Shown: positions 1-11,490 of the stretch, piece after piece
How the letters are laid out: each line of letters starts with the position of its first letter
Numbering within the stretch: position 1 is the stretch's first letter
Source of the DNA: Capitulum mitella
Taxonomy: Eukaryota > Arthropoda > Thecostraca > Pollicipedomorpha > Pollicipedidae
Direction of reading: 5' to 3'
DNA: 64,000 nucleotides
Assembly: GCA_030062745.1 (NCBI GenBank)
Contig: CP099841.1
Location: 15,704,970-15,768,969 of the forward strand
Made by a program: the position numbers and the translations under genes
Notes under the pieces: model-generated
What the model saw: the letters and a program-made list of their open reading frames with translations, nothing else
What the model was told of the DNA's origin: nothing
Databases searched by the model: none

Positions 1-484
1 TGAATGTTGTTAGGTTACAAACTTGTCTTGATGTGATTAAAGGGAAAGTGTCTAATCTTTTCGGTTTTCCAAAAAGACATTCCAGCGGATACTCGAACCA
101 AGCTATGATTTATGACAGCAATAAAAAGCGCATCTGGGGCTTGGATGATTTTTGATTTTTTTCAAATCCGTAATATCGATAGCTGCACGGATGTAAATAC
201 AGCACTAAGGGACGGTAGCAAAACAAACCAATCAGCGGGCTGGAAGCAATCAGTACGTGATACAAAAAATAGCGCATCTAAGACAAAACAGGATCACAGA
301 ATGCTCATATGTGCATGTAGTCATCTTGTGTTACGAATGGGTACCGGCAGTTTCAACCAAGGACAACTTTGCATACCTGTGGTATGGAACTTTCCAAAGG
401 ACATTTTTGGTATGGGACCCCATAGCAATATCTTGATCCATTCATGTATGTCCTTGCTGTGTAAAATAATGTACTGTCATGGGC
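1..484. other. No supported feature
   Basis: This stretch has moderate base composition and only short chance reading frames. I see no splice-bounded coding segment, repeat unit or RNA signature in it. Confidence 0.5.
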
Positions 485-630
485 GTCGATTTCTGTAAAT
501 GATTGGGAGAGCCGAGCCGACTGCCCGACAATCTAACCTCCCCCAAATGTGGGTTTCTCAATGGATCTAGCCCGTTTAATTTTGACCAACGGAAGTTTAG
601 GAAGTTTTTTGTTCCTATATATCAAGTAAA
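485..630 (+). repeat. Dispersed repeat R1, copy 1
   Basis: The segment begins with a 'tgtaaatgattggg' type start, passes through a run of Cs ('cctccccc') and ends with 'ttttgaccaacggaag'. The same order of blocks occurs at 9047-9190 ('ttttgaccgaaggaaa'), and the first half recurs at 11258-11345. Three diverged same-strand copies point to a dispersed element. I cannot define its true ends or its class. Confidence 0.6.
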
Positions 631-657
631 AAATCGTATTTATCCCATGTGCATGTG

Positions 658-693
658 TATATATATATATATGTATATATATATGTATATATG
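658..693. repeat. (TA)n / TATG microsatellite
   Basis: A tract of alternating T and A is interrupted by two TATG units. It is a simple repeat without coding content. Confidence 0.9.
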
Positions 694-1265
694 GAAGGTT
701 GAAAGATAGATACATCACTAGACTTTGTTCTTTACTTTCTGTCTGTGTCTTATCTACTGCAGCAGGTTTTTTGCTATTTCCCACTTCCCCTCAGAACCGA
801 CAGAAAATATTGGGTGGGACCAAACCAACATTGGGTGCACCCAAAACCCACCAACACTGGGTGGGCCAGGGTCCTCTCAAAAGAATATAAATTGACACCT
901 CCGTGTACTGTAGGTACATTATGCCAAGTTTCAAGGCCTGATGAATGAATTTCTCCATACCTAAAATTTCTTCCAATTCTACACCCATGGTGTTAACGGC
1001 ACTTGTTTTAACAAACTCTGATTCCTTCTCATTTCTTTGTTCTAAGTGGGGCGTAGTTTTGTAAAATATGTTCGAGGGAGGCGGGCTGAGCAAGGAAAAA
1101 AGCTAATCCTACCCACAAAACTGACAGACTTCTTCATGGAGTTGACCCACCTCCTTTCCAAAGTTGGGAGGGGGTTTGAACCAAAGTTTGGGGGTTTGGG
1201 CCTCCGCCCCCCCCCAACCAAATAGCAAACCACATCCTTGGCTCTAGGCTTGCACATCTGATATG

Positions 1266-1308
1266 AAATGATACCAAGCACAGGCTAGACCTGTGCTTGG
1301 TATCATTT
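1266..1308. repeat. Perfect 19-bp inverted repeat (hairpin)
   Basis: The arms at 1266-1284 and 1290-1308 are exact reverse complements across a 5-base loop, ctaga. The arm reads from AAATGATACC to GCACAGG. Such a perfect stem in otherwise decayed sequence is unlikely by chance and could be a recent foldback insertion or a templated inversion. No T-run follows it. Confidence 0.85.
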
Positions 1309-1859
1309 GCAATGTTAGCTGATTCCAGATGGAAGAGCCAGGTTCAAGACAAAATGTGACTGCCATGTCGGTTTCAGTTTGGCAGTTCCATGCTTGGGTG
1401 AGTTGGTTATTTCTTCCTCTGAGACAGTTCACTCCTTTATTTATGAACATATTTTTGCTTACAGCAGCCAGCAACGTAAACTGTATGGATTTGTTACACC
1501 AATCTGTAGAATCAAAGAACATTTAGTAAAAGAACTATTAAGTCATTTTCATAGAGTACATCAGAATGCAACTCCTTTACACAATCAAACATTTGGAAAT
1601 TTGATTTACTTGTGACAATTTCCATCATCCATCTCACGGTACATGGTAAACCCGGAAATGCCAGGTGCAGCCGCGGCAAAAAATACTAAATAACATGCAA
1701 AAAACAATACCCTATTTCAGGTGGGGATAGCTCGGCTGGGGTGTTTGACGATTAGTATCATCCTGCGTTGTGTGGGCTATCCGCCGACGATTCCCAGAGC
1801 ATAATTATGAGGGGTGCAACGGCTTCCGGAGCGTGCTCCAGGAGCTTTGAGCCACCCAC

Positions 1860-2500
1860 AGTCCCCCCCCCCCCAGCGCCAACTGCTCGGTGCCCTGCGG
1901 CGGCGCCGGCCGCTCCGGATGCGCCGACTCCTCGGTGGCGCCGTTAGTTCTCGATGTGCTGACTCTTCAGCCAGGCTGCCGCCGGCGCTGGCGGTGCTGG
2001 ATGTATCGACTCATTCACGGCGCCGGCCGCTCCGGTCGCGCCGACCCCTCTGCGCGCTCCGCGGCGGCGCCGGCGACGCCGAATGCGCAGACACCTCGGC
2101 CACTTTGGCAGCGGCGCGGACAGCGCCAATTGCCCGGCGCGGCGGCGCCAGCCGCTCCCGCTGCGCAGGTTCCTCGGCCAGCTCGCCGTCGGCGCCGGCG
2201 GCGCTGGATGCACCGATTTAATTGCGGCGCCGACCGCTCCCGTCGCGCCAACCCCTCAGCGCGCTCCGCGGCGGTGCCGGCGACGCCGGATGCGCAGTTC
2301 TCAGCCAGTACCGCGGGAACGCGGGCAGCGCCAACTGCTCGGCGCGTTGCGGCGGCGCTAGCCACTCCAGATGTGTCAACTCCTCAGCGAGCTCGGCGGC
2401 GGCGCCTGCCGCGCCGGAAGTACCGATCCTCCGCGAGGTCGGCAGCGGCGCCGGCCGTTCCGGGTGTGCAGACTCCTCGGCGACTCGATGGCGATGGCGA
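1860..2500. repeat. GC-rich degenerate tandem array
   Basis: The region is dominated by blocks such as GGCGGCGCCGGCCGCTCC and GCGCCGACTCCTCGG, repeated with variation at roughly 70-80 bp spacing. It opens reading frames in several frames on both strands, as expected for GC-rich repeats lacking AT-rich stop codons, so the long alanine/arginine frames here are not good evidence of a gene. It is locally rich in CpG. A CpG-island-like function cannot be excluded. Confidence 0.6.
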
Positions 2501-3660
2501 CCGCCTCAGTGATACCGCAGATGGGCTTCCCGTTGCTCCTCTGAACGAACTGATGTCTTCCGCCGATGGTCGGGCACCAGGGTTTACATAGGAATGCAGG
2601 CGTGGTGGACAATCGGACAACTTCGGACGTGGGCCAGAGATGGAAGCCTCTTTCCTGAAAGCCATCAGCTGGAGCATCTCCGCAACGTCCGGGTAGCCCT
2701 TTAGAGCTGTCTCTTGTCGAAGGGCGACCTTTCTCTCTGTCCGTCTGTGCACAGGTACTAACCTGTAAACAGTAATTGGTTGTAGGCATGTGTGATGACT
2801 GACCAGCTTATATCTGAACAATGCATCGCCTATCAAAAAGACAGTGTATAGCCTGCAAATGGCCAAGTGCAATCAACTGTTGATTCCAGCAAGCACTGCC
2901 ATCACATGCTCAGCATGTGACTGTACTATGAACATGGTACATGTGAGTTATCAGCTGGGCTCTAGATAGCCCTGCTAAAACTACTGTCACTTGTTAGTAT
3001 GCACACCCACAAGGTGAGTTCAGATTTGGACTATTCTGATGGCATCAACAGTTAGCCAATAGACTTATCCGCGCCTTGCCAGTTGCCACCAAAAGTAAAC
3101 TGAAGCATTTTTGCAAATCTCTGAACTGGCATCACACTTGTGCAACACACCCACTAGGTTTGCAACAGGTTTGCGATAACTGCTGTTGGCGCCAACAGAG
3201 TAATGTTGTGCAAACAATATTATTTCTGATGTTCCTTATATTGAAAGCTACTGGAAACAGTTTATTCTGCTAATGCATGGCAGGCCACATGCCAGTTGAT
3301 AATGCCAGTAACATCTGACCTCATGATAGTGTCATTTAGCCTAAGGACATTGGCCAACCCCTAAAGCCAAGTTAATTCATCTAACACACTTTACCATTTA
3401 TGGTTAGATCTGCACAATTATGTACTTCTTGCAGCACAGTTAATGATATGGGTAGCAATGTTCAGATGTTCATCACGCAAATAGCCACCATTATTTTGAT
3501 GTTACTGTCCCATGTAAATACCTATTGTCTGTCCACCATTGACTGGTGGGCATCATTTCATATACACACAATAACATTAACCCACAAAAAGTGGTGCATG
3601 TGAGTGCATCATTGCTGTTTTTTGCCTGAATAGGTTTAATCTAAACATCAGTCAATTTCT
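2501..3660. other. No gene seen; contains a 16-bp palindrome
   Basis: I find no supported coding segment. The perfect palindrome CTGTTGGCGCCAACAG lies at 3183-3198. The rest is unremarkable spacer. Confidence 0.5.
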
Positions 3661-4368
3661 ATGACAAAAATCAACAAGCAGTGTGGTGCATGCCTTTTTG
3701 TTAGCTGCCTAAGTGATGACTGGGAGGTTGATATGCCAAAATGGCAAATGGGCTGTTGTCAATTTTGCACTTGCCAACCAGCAGTCAACAAAATAGCAGC
3801 CACTACACTGCATGTGAATTTTTTGTTCAGACACCCATCAGCCATGCTTGACTATTGGCATTGGTATTGGCATTGGTTTCAAAAACAGATTCAAATATTC
3901 ACTACAAAAGAAAAGAACAACAGAGCTAATGCTGAAGTGGCATACAAGAATGTACAAGAAAGAACAGCATCACTGTTGAGCTCCATAAATGTGGTGCTGG
4001 GACAGAGAACACAAATATTAACAATGCAGGCATCCATATCATTCCAAACAACAGTTTCCAGTATCCAAAGAAAAAAGGAACTTACGACCTATCACGGAAT
4101 ATTGATGAGAATCCTCTATCCTTGCTTTACGACTAAGATTGTTACTAAGTCAACTGCAAACTTTTGTATTCACAAATATTTGTTTTTTTTCAATCAGATT
4201 TGCCCTGGCATACAAAGCTTTGTATCTTCAAACTTTGCCCAGTCACAACCTGAAACACACAATCTGGAGTACAAGGACACAAACAACTGTCCAAGACCCA
4301 AGTCTGAGGAAATTCCAATATATTTCTCAGTTTGGGGTGGGGCAAGCTTAGCCAGCCGTGGTACTTGA
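3661..4368 (+). other. Unrecognised 235-codon open frame
   Basis: This ATG-to-stop frame is 235 codons long and one of the longest in the window outside repeats. I recognise no domain. The translation is rich in His, Trp, Cys and Gln without a regular cysteine pattern, and no signal peptide or membrane segment stands out. A frame this long is only mildly unexpected by chance in 64 kb, so it may be spurious or a remnant of an unknown element. Confidence 0.12.
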
Positions 4369-7300
4369 TGACAGCATCGAAATTTCACTTGTATATGTTG
4401 CATGGACCCAAGTTTATGTCTGGACTACTAAAACATTAAAGTATCACACTTTTGGCAGTTGATTTGCAGTAAGCTGCCCAATTTTTACCGAAAAATACAC
4501 GCTATATCCAATCAGCTCCCAATCTGGAACTTGGGGAATTCTCAAAACCCAAATTTGAATTCCGATAACACTAATTATGATCTATCGTTCGCTATTTGAA
4601 GTTACTGAATATCTATCATGTAGCCAAATACTTACGAGGTTAGACAAACCATAAGATAACCTCATTCGTGACAGGGACATGTACACGGGTAAAGAATGTG
4701 GGTAAAAAATCATTGAACAAAACCTTCGCAAACAGTCAAAACCCCGTACGGTGGGCAAGTTTTTACCAACATACCTCTGTACGGCCTCGGCCGCCAGGCT
4801 GCCGAAATTGACGTGTTCACAGTCTGCTGTCGTTGCCGATCAGCTGGCAACTCGAAAGATGATTCGCTGGGGTTAACGATGTGTTATTGGAGCTATCGGT
4901 CCCACTTAGTGGCGAAAAGGAGCTGGAGTAAAACCGATAAATCTGTGCTGGCAGCACGGTGCTGGAGTAATGGGAATCATCGGTAAATATTTGGCCGTCG
5001 TAGGTCAACGAAGGCGTTTTGGGGGAAACGAATGATACGTGACGATTGAGGCCAGTGTCCTCTTTGGATTGCACGTATACAGCTAAAATTCGAGATTTGA
5101 CTAGACACACTCCCTTTAACGTCGTGAAAGTACGTCGTGGGCACGTTACTCTCATGGCCTCTGTGCTAAACCCGATTTTTGGCGCAAAGCCTTCGATATT
5201 CTCTCACAAAATGATCACGTTCGTTTCACACCATTATGAGTCGCATTGTTCCCAAATCACAAAAGATGGCCTCACCAGTTTATTCTCTCGTTATAATGCA
5301 ACACTGTAACAGCGTTGTCAGCGTACGTTGTGACAAATTATATTTTGACCTCTGTGGCGTTTTCGACACAAAACGACAGAAATCGACTGGCACACCTTTT
5401 GCTGTAGTAAACTTCAGTATTGGTGTATTAATCATTAAAACTAAATGCGGGAACAAAACGTTTTGGGGTTTCGTTATCAGCTGTATGCATTTATCTAATG
5501 ATAGGCTTTCGTTATCACAAGTATGCATTGATCTTTACCAAATTTGGCAGACTTTCGATTGGTGTCACTCTCACCTCAGTAACTCTTTCGGTTCCCCAGA
5601 CCTTGGGGGTCTCAAAAAACTTCAGCTATGGTAAAATGTGCACCTCCAAAATGAGCATTTACAACAGAAACGCTATCTTTTTTCTTTTCTATATATGAAG
5701 CCAATATTTGGGGTTTCAGTTCTGTTGAAAAAAAAACATTTTCACGCTCACCGAAGTTATCGGAGACCACGTGGCCGCAGGTCCTGCCGTAACTTTTTTA
5801 TTATTTATCATATATGGATGATGCGATCAATAACTGTTTCCTTGAAGCTTTGCAAGCTCAAAAAGATTTAGCACAGTCATCTGTCATCCAGTAAACCTCT
5901 GTAGCAGGACCTCGCAGAAATGCCTGAAGTTCTAACTCCTAAACCGTTGACCTTATCGAACTAAAATTCGCACAGATGGATGCTGTGCATAAGACAACTC
6001 TACAACCAATTTTGGTCAAAATCAGAGACATGACGATGGACAATACCCCTTTGCCATGTCGATTTGTCATGGAATGTCCCAACGGTTTTTTAGGATAAGC
6101 TGTGACTTCCGTCAGGGACCATCCATCTTACACCTGGTAACAATGCATGACACTGGGCTGGAAAATTCGGCTGGAAAAAAACTTAGGAAGGAGGAACGGG
6201 AAAATTTCGGACGACCGTCGGTGGTTTTGGTAGGCGGAAGTCTTGACCACCTGACCATCAGGTTTATCAGGCCTGGTATAATCTTCATCCTTTGAGATAT
6301 TCATCTGTTACATAGCGTGCCATTCCCTATTTTGTAATAATCTGTTGGCATTCTTGAACCGCTCATGTACGATGCCCGTCCCTGATACGACAGTACAAAA
6401 ACGTTACGATTTGTTTCTATACGGTATTTTACCATTTTAATGTTAGTTGAAGTTCTTATTTTTCCGGTTCTAAATCGAGCGTCGGTTATTTGTTCACCCA
6501 ATATGTTGTCTCACAATATTATGCCATTCCGATAAATATCGCTCATCGATATTTACCCATATTCGATATTCTAGCCTTTGGTGTTTTCCCGTTTGACATT
6601 CGTCTGTCGACATGTACCCTGTTTGATATTTGGCTTTGACATTTTGTTTTCAATATTTTTGCATTCGGCATTATCGTAGTCATGCTAGAGAAATACAAAT
6701 GATCCCTCTTAAGCACCTTCCATAAATTATGTAGCAAAGGCTTATTATTGGAGCTTCACCAGTAGTGTAAGATATGAACCCAGCCTTAAATGCGTTGTGG
6801 ATCGATGTTTAAGCACTGGAGGTATGCTTAACAGGGTATATGAAGCACCCTTGAAATATTAATCTGTTGAAGATTTATAGTATCACCCATTTTGGGCATT
6901 GCTGCACCGTGTATTTTTTGTACTGGATTTGTGCTAGACAGTTCGTGGGGGTGTGTGTACTGCAGCCTAGTGTTGTAAAGTGCTTCAAGTTCTATATCAT
7001 TGGGTGGAAGGAACTGACTTCAGTCACAGTTTTCATCTGTATTGAACGTGGGGAGGAAAAGGTATGTCCCTTGTCCTCAGCCACATTTTCTTGGTTGTTA
7101 CGTGGGCTGTCTTTTCATGTGTATCTCATTTTCCGTGGGAATCGTTGTATGTTACCATCAGGATGTGCTACACTGAGGCCAACATTTGCATTGAGGAGTT
7201 TTGGTGTTATCCCACATTCCCCCCGCACACATTGTCCACTGCTGATTGCTTGGTCTGTTTCTGCCGTGTCAGATGCTGCAGTCCCACACCCCGCCCGTGA

Positions 7301-8230
7301 GGTGCTGTTTATTTTTTAGATTACTTGGGCTGCCCACGCATCCCAGAAATACAGCTATAACATTACCCTTATGGAAGGCCGCGACTGTATCATATCACTG
7401 CAAACCAGCAACAGGTTTAACAATTTGCTATTTTACAGTGCATGTTAATTGTTAACTGGCATTCATGATATGCAAGGTGGTTCAAGCGCATCTTTCCCCT
7501 ATAACACTGGCTTATAACATAACTGCATTTCAGCAGATATGTCATCTTAGTGTTATAATCCACTTCCCTCCCAACGGTTAACCTACCTTACTTATGTGCA
7601 CAAAATGACTAGATTCTCGATTCCCAGCCCTATGTGTGATTTATCACATTACGCCACACGAACTCCGCTCGTACTAGCCCGTTTCCATGACGAGATTGGA
7701 TTACAAGTCGGATTTCCCTCGGAAGGGAAATCATGATTTCAAGTTGCGTTTCCAAGGCCATACACAGCAAATCCGGATTACATTCGAAATTTCGGAGTCC
7801 GGATTACGTCGGGAAATCTAGGATTAGCCGCCAATTATGGCGCATGTGTGGCATTTCCCTTCAGAATGTACGGAAATCTATTCCATAGTAAATTACCGAA
7901 TGGACTGGGTTTGCTGTAACAGACTGGTGTTATGTGACATTTGAAAACATTGTAGTGCCAGTTTTCTTGCCAACAAGCCGTCAACAGGCAAGAAACTGAT
8001 ATTGGTGCTAACTCGCCCTTCGCAGGACACCAAAACCAATGCGGCGCATGATGCTTCCAGTCCATTGGTAATCCGGATTTCCCCGCGAAATACACGTCTA
8101 CGATGCAGGCGCCGCTTGCAGACCAGACGCACCTCGTACAGATCAGACGTACCTTGTATATTTAGTGCCCGCTCTACGGACCAGACGCTCGTAGGGTGGT
8201 CCTGCTCCTATTCGTCTGACTAAAAAATGC
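4369..8230. other. Intergenic spacer without recognised genes
   Basis: No supported exon was found. At about 6480-6680 short blocks like 'tcgatattt' and 'tttgacatt' recur at irregular spacing of about 20 bp, suggesting an old, very degenerate tandem array. The reading frame at 6867-7319 has no recognisable domain and is probably chance. Confidence 0.4.
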
Positions 8231-8235
8231 ATCGA

Positions 8236-8255
8236 TATATATATATATATATATC
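8236..8255. repeat. (TA)n microsatellite
   Basis: A short run of alternating A and T. Confidence 0.85.
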
Positions 8256-8479
8256 TTTAAATCCGTAAACATGTTAGTGAACTACCAATTTCATTCTAAG
8301 TAGATGGCATCTTAGCTGGGGATTGGTGCCCCCAGAGGTTGGCGCTCCGGAACGAACACCCCTCCCCTCCACTTTTTGTCGCGCTTCTACACCCTTGACT
8401 AGGGTCCAGTGTGGGCGCATCTTCGCCGAGTAAGCTCGCTGCTTCAGCGTAGACGCAGCGTTGCCCATTATGCCCCACG

Positions 8480-8910
8480 TTCCATTGTCAGCATGCCGTC
8501 AGTGATTACGCCAGCCGGTTCAATATCGGCGCACCATCGCCGAATGTCGGCGTACCTTCATCGATGCCCCAGCCGCTCGAGTGTCGACGCGCCGTCACCG
8601 AGTGTCGGCACACCATCTCCGATTACTGCAGTCGTGACGCTGTTGGTGCACCATCAAGGAACACCCCTGCCGTTCCAGTGTTAACGCACCGCCGCCGAAT
8701 GTTGGCGCACCGTCACCAACTGTCTGGGCACCGTCACCGAGTGTCGGCACACTATCATTGATTACGCCAGCCGTGCCACTGTCGGCGCACTATCACCGAG
8801 CACCCTTGCCGGCCCAGTGTCGACGTACCACCATCGAATGTGCGCAGACATCGAATGTCTGCGCGCCACCACCGAATATGCGGACCGTTCCAGTGTCGGC
8901 ACATTCGAAA
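8480..8910. repeat. Degenerate tandem array, unit about 35 bp
   Basis: Blocks of the type GTCGGCGCACCATCACCGA and 'cagtgtcg' recur about a dozen times, separated by variable 'ccgttcca' or 'gattacgcca' segments. The array is too diverged to count units exactly. Open frames within it on both strands are by-products of the repeat. Confidence 0.65.
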
Positions 8911-9046
8911 TGGACCACGATATTCACTGACAACCTCCGTATGCCAGTGCTGACCAAGAGTTTCAGATGACTGAATGCTCACGCTGTAACAATGCAAACG
9001 CTAACCACCATCTGCATTCCCGGAGAAATGGCCCTTATCCATGGAT

Positions 9047-9190
9047 GTCGTTCTGTGTAAATAACTGGGTGGAGGGCGGGGAGGCAGCTGAGTTTCCGGT
9101 AACTGAAACTCCCCCATGGGCATTTCGTAACAGGTTTGGCCCGCTTCATTTTGACCGAAGGAAATTTTGACTTTTTGTTCTTATTCGTGA
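9047..9190 (+). repeat. Dispersed repeat R1, copy 2
   Basis: It shares the block order of the copy at 485-630: the 'tgtaaat' start, the C-rich middle, 'cgtttgg/ccgctt' and then 'attttgaccgaaggaaa'. Confidence 0.6.
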
Positions 9191-9269
9191 GATAACAAGG
9201 TCGTAAGTCGATCCGATCAACTTTTACAGATTTCAGTCGACCCAATTATATTTTACAAATACAACAACA

Positions 9270-9760
9270 CAGCTTTTCTTTTTCATGTCCCTGGCGCCGC
9301 CGATGCCAGCATTATACAAACCATTTAATACGTTTTCTACTTCTTAAGTATGACATATTTAGTAAAAAGTAAAGTATTTTCGATTCCTGCTGATTCAGTC
9401 CTTTTTAATCCTTTCATTTTTCAAGCCCGGTGAACACTAAAGAATTTCCTCTAAATTCTAGGCGTATGGACCAAAGGGAAAATTTCCATCGATGAGCTCT
9501 CGATTCGTGCGGATTGCATCACAATCAGCCCATAAACACTGGAGTCAGAAGAAGTCAAAAATATTCCTTTCCGACTTTTGCTCCCTGAATCCACCCCTTT
9601 ACAGTTTTCCAATTTTTCCATGAAGATGTACTTACGTCATGGCGAATCGATTGCCGTTTGTTACGATGAAAGCGGACCTGTAGTTCTCGAGATATCAGTG
9701 GTCATAACCCCCCGCCATACGGGAATCCACCCTTGCGTTACGCGTAGGGAATAGGGCTAA
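9270..9760 (-). mobile_element. TTAA-element family A, truncated inverted copy
   Basis: Read on the minus strand, it starts at 9760 with TTAGCCCTATTCCC, a one-base-degenerate form of the terminus TTAACCCTATTCCCGG of the complete element at 14501. It continues with the shared blocks 'ctcgagaactac', 'cgtaacaaacggcaatcgat' and 'gaatcgagag', and stops near 'agggacatgaaaaag'. The other end is missing, so this is a truncated copy in opposite orientation. Confidence 0.65.
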
Positions 9761-10340
9761 TGCGCGATTACAAGGAGCTTTTCGCCCCACTTCGCTTGCC
9801 TGCGACAGCAGGCAACTGAAGTGAAACAGAGACTTGAAATTTTCACTGCCTGCCAAGAAATGTTTCAAATACCATGCATAAAGGAAGGATGGAAGGGACG
9901 TTATAGATTTAGCCGTAAGCTAAAAGGCTTTGTGGGAAAAAAGACTGGAGATCTGAGTGAGGACACCGATGATGGGGTCGCCGAGTTTACCACACCGGGG
10001 GCCGACGGCACGCACTGCTCCGACTGATGGCAGCAGAAACAGCGCAGGCACGGAGCAGGCGTGACGGAAAATGACTAGGCGTGGAACCAGGACCGGTCCC
10101 CAGCTGTGTTTAATTTGACGTAAGAGTGACGTCACATCATTTGGTCCTCACTTCATGGCGTCTAACGGACACCTGAATATTTGTTTCAAATCTCTGAAAT
10201 GGCTGCCATTGTATTGGGCATCCAGCATTACCGGAAAATTATTTTAAAAATGCTCTTACGATTTCAAAGAGTAGTCGTATCGGTCCTCATTAGGTGGTGA
10301 CCCATCGAGGTCATCACTTCGAGGTCCTTGCACGTATAGG

Positions 10341-10380
10341 TGTGTGTGTGTGTGTGTGCGCGCGCGCTCGTGTGTGTGTT
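10341..10380. repeat. (GT)n(GC)n compound microsatellite
   Basis: A run of GT is followed by CGCGCGC and more TG. A similar structure occurs at 11404-11490. Confidence 0.9.
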
Positions 10381-10435
10381 GGTAAAGACTCCGAGCCGAA
10401 GGACCCGTTACACCCATTCGAAGAGAGGTCCGTTT

Positions 10436-10471
10436 GCAAAGCGAGGACCGGAAAGCCGGTCCTCGCTTTGC
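10436..10471. repeat. Perfect 16-bp hairpin with AAAG loop
   Basis: The arms at 10436-10451 and 10456-10471 are exact reverse complements (GCAAAGCGAGGACCGG) around a four-base loop. It lies just upstream of the repeat starting near 10489. The stem is GC-rich and would be very stable. Confidence 0.85.
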
Positions 10472-10487
10472 TGACCATAGAAACGCC

Positions 10488-11255
10488 ATGGGCGGATCCA
10501 GGATTTCGCCAAGGTGGAGGGGGGGGGGTCGAATGGTCAATGCGGGGCCCCTCCCGGCCGGAGACCCTCATTTTTTTTTGCTCTTCAGATATGAAAAAGC
10601 ATTGATTTGCTCGGGTCCAGGCTGAAATAGTTGATGACATTATGCGTTTTTCTGAGGTGTTAGGTATCCGAAAAAAATTCAAGCGCATCACTTCATTTGA
10701 GAAAATCCTAAGTTTTGTCCCCCTACAAAGTGGCCAAAATACAACAACGGCGGGATTTTAGGCGGCTGCGTCCATTCCTGTACTTCAAATGACGGTATCT
10801 GGTCCAGAAACCACTCTGCCCCCTCGTAGATTCTGGAGACTTTTTTGCTAGCTTTTTGGTGGTCTCGGGACTTTGACGTCTGCCGCGTCAGGGTCCTATA
10901 GTTGTCTCAGGTTCCTGTTACAGTTTCACGTATCCCTCGGGACGTCTCAAGCACTCCTGTGACAGTTTCAGGGACATCTCGGACAGTGTCATGGACCCAT
11001 CTGGAAGCTTCAGGGACACTTAAGCCATCTAGGGTTCCTTCTTGTCGTCCCTGGGGAATTTTCGCCATCTAAGAAACCCTTCAGGCAGTAACAAGGGCCC
11101 TCCACCAGTCTCGCTCTGTCGTGACAGCAGCGCCTCTGGCTTGGCCGTTTCAGGAGCTGTCTGGACGTTTCAAGACTTAGTAGTTTCGGAGCCCATCTGG
11201 TCGTCTCAGTGGGCCCCCTGCTGTCCTAGGTGCCCTTCTTGTCGTCTCTGGCAGG
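10488..11255 (+). mobile_element. Dispersed element R2, copy 1, hAT-like terminus
   Basis: It begins with GGGCGGATCCAGGATTT, a form resembling the ends of many hAT-type non-autonomous elements (family resemblance, from memory). It shares a long collinear segment with 12924-13270: 'cttttcagatatgaaaaa', 'ccctacaaagtggcc', 'gggattttaggcgg' and 'ttttttgctagctttttggtgg'. After about 10870 it passes into a degenerate tail of roughly 30-40 bp units containing 'tctcagggNcc'. The far terminus was not identified. Confidence 0.55.
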
Positions 11256-11257
11256 GG

Positions 11258-11345
11258 TAGAGATTGTGTAAATTATTGGGGAGGGGCTGAGATGAAGGCC
11301 TGACAACCTAACTCCCCCCAAAAGTGGTTTTCAGCATTTGCTATT
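11258..11345 (+). repeat. Dispersed repeat R1, copy 3 (partial)
   Basis: It matches the 5' half of the copies at 485 and 9047 ('attgtgtaaattattgggg', then a run of Cs) and then diverges. Confidence 0.5.
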
Positions 11346-11403
11346 TTATACTTTTTATCATTTATTAAATAGCTTGCGTTGATAGAGTGACCTTTCATAT
11401 ATA

Positions 11404-11490
11404 TGTGTGTGTGAGTGTATGTGTGTATAGGTGTTTGTGTGCGTGTGCGCGCGCGCTCGTGTGTGTGTGTGTGTGCGTGTGTGTGTGTTA
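11404..11490. repeat. (GT)n microsatellite
   Basis: Two long GT stretches flank a GCGCGCGC block. The tract is a simple repeat. Confidence 0.9.

Noticed and set aside
1814..2872. Several Ala/Arg/Pro-rich frames up to 233 codons on both strands
   Set aside because: GC-rich degenerate tandem DNA lacks stops in all frames. No domain, splice pattern or preferred strand was evident.
6867..7319. 150-codon plus-strand frame
   Set aside because: No domain, splice context or composition bias; length is compatible with chance.
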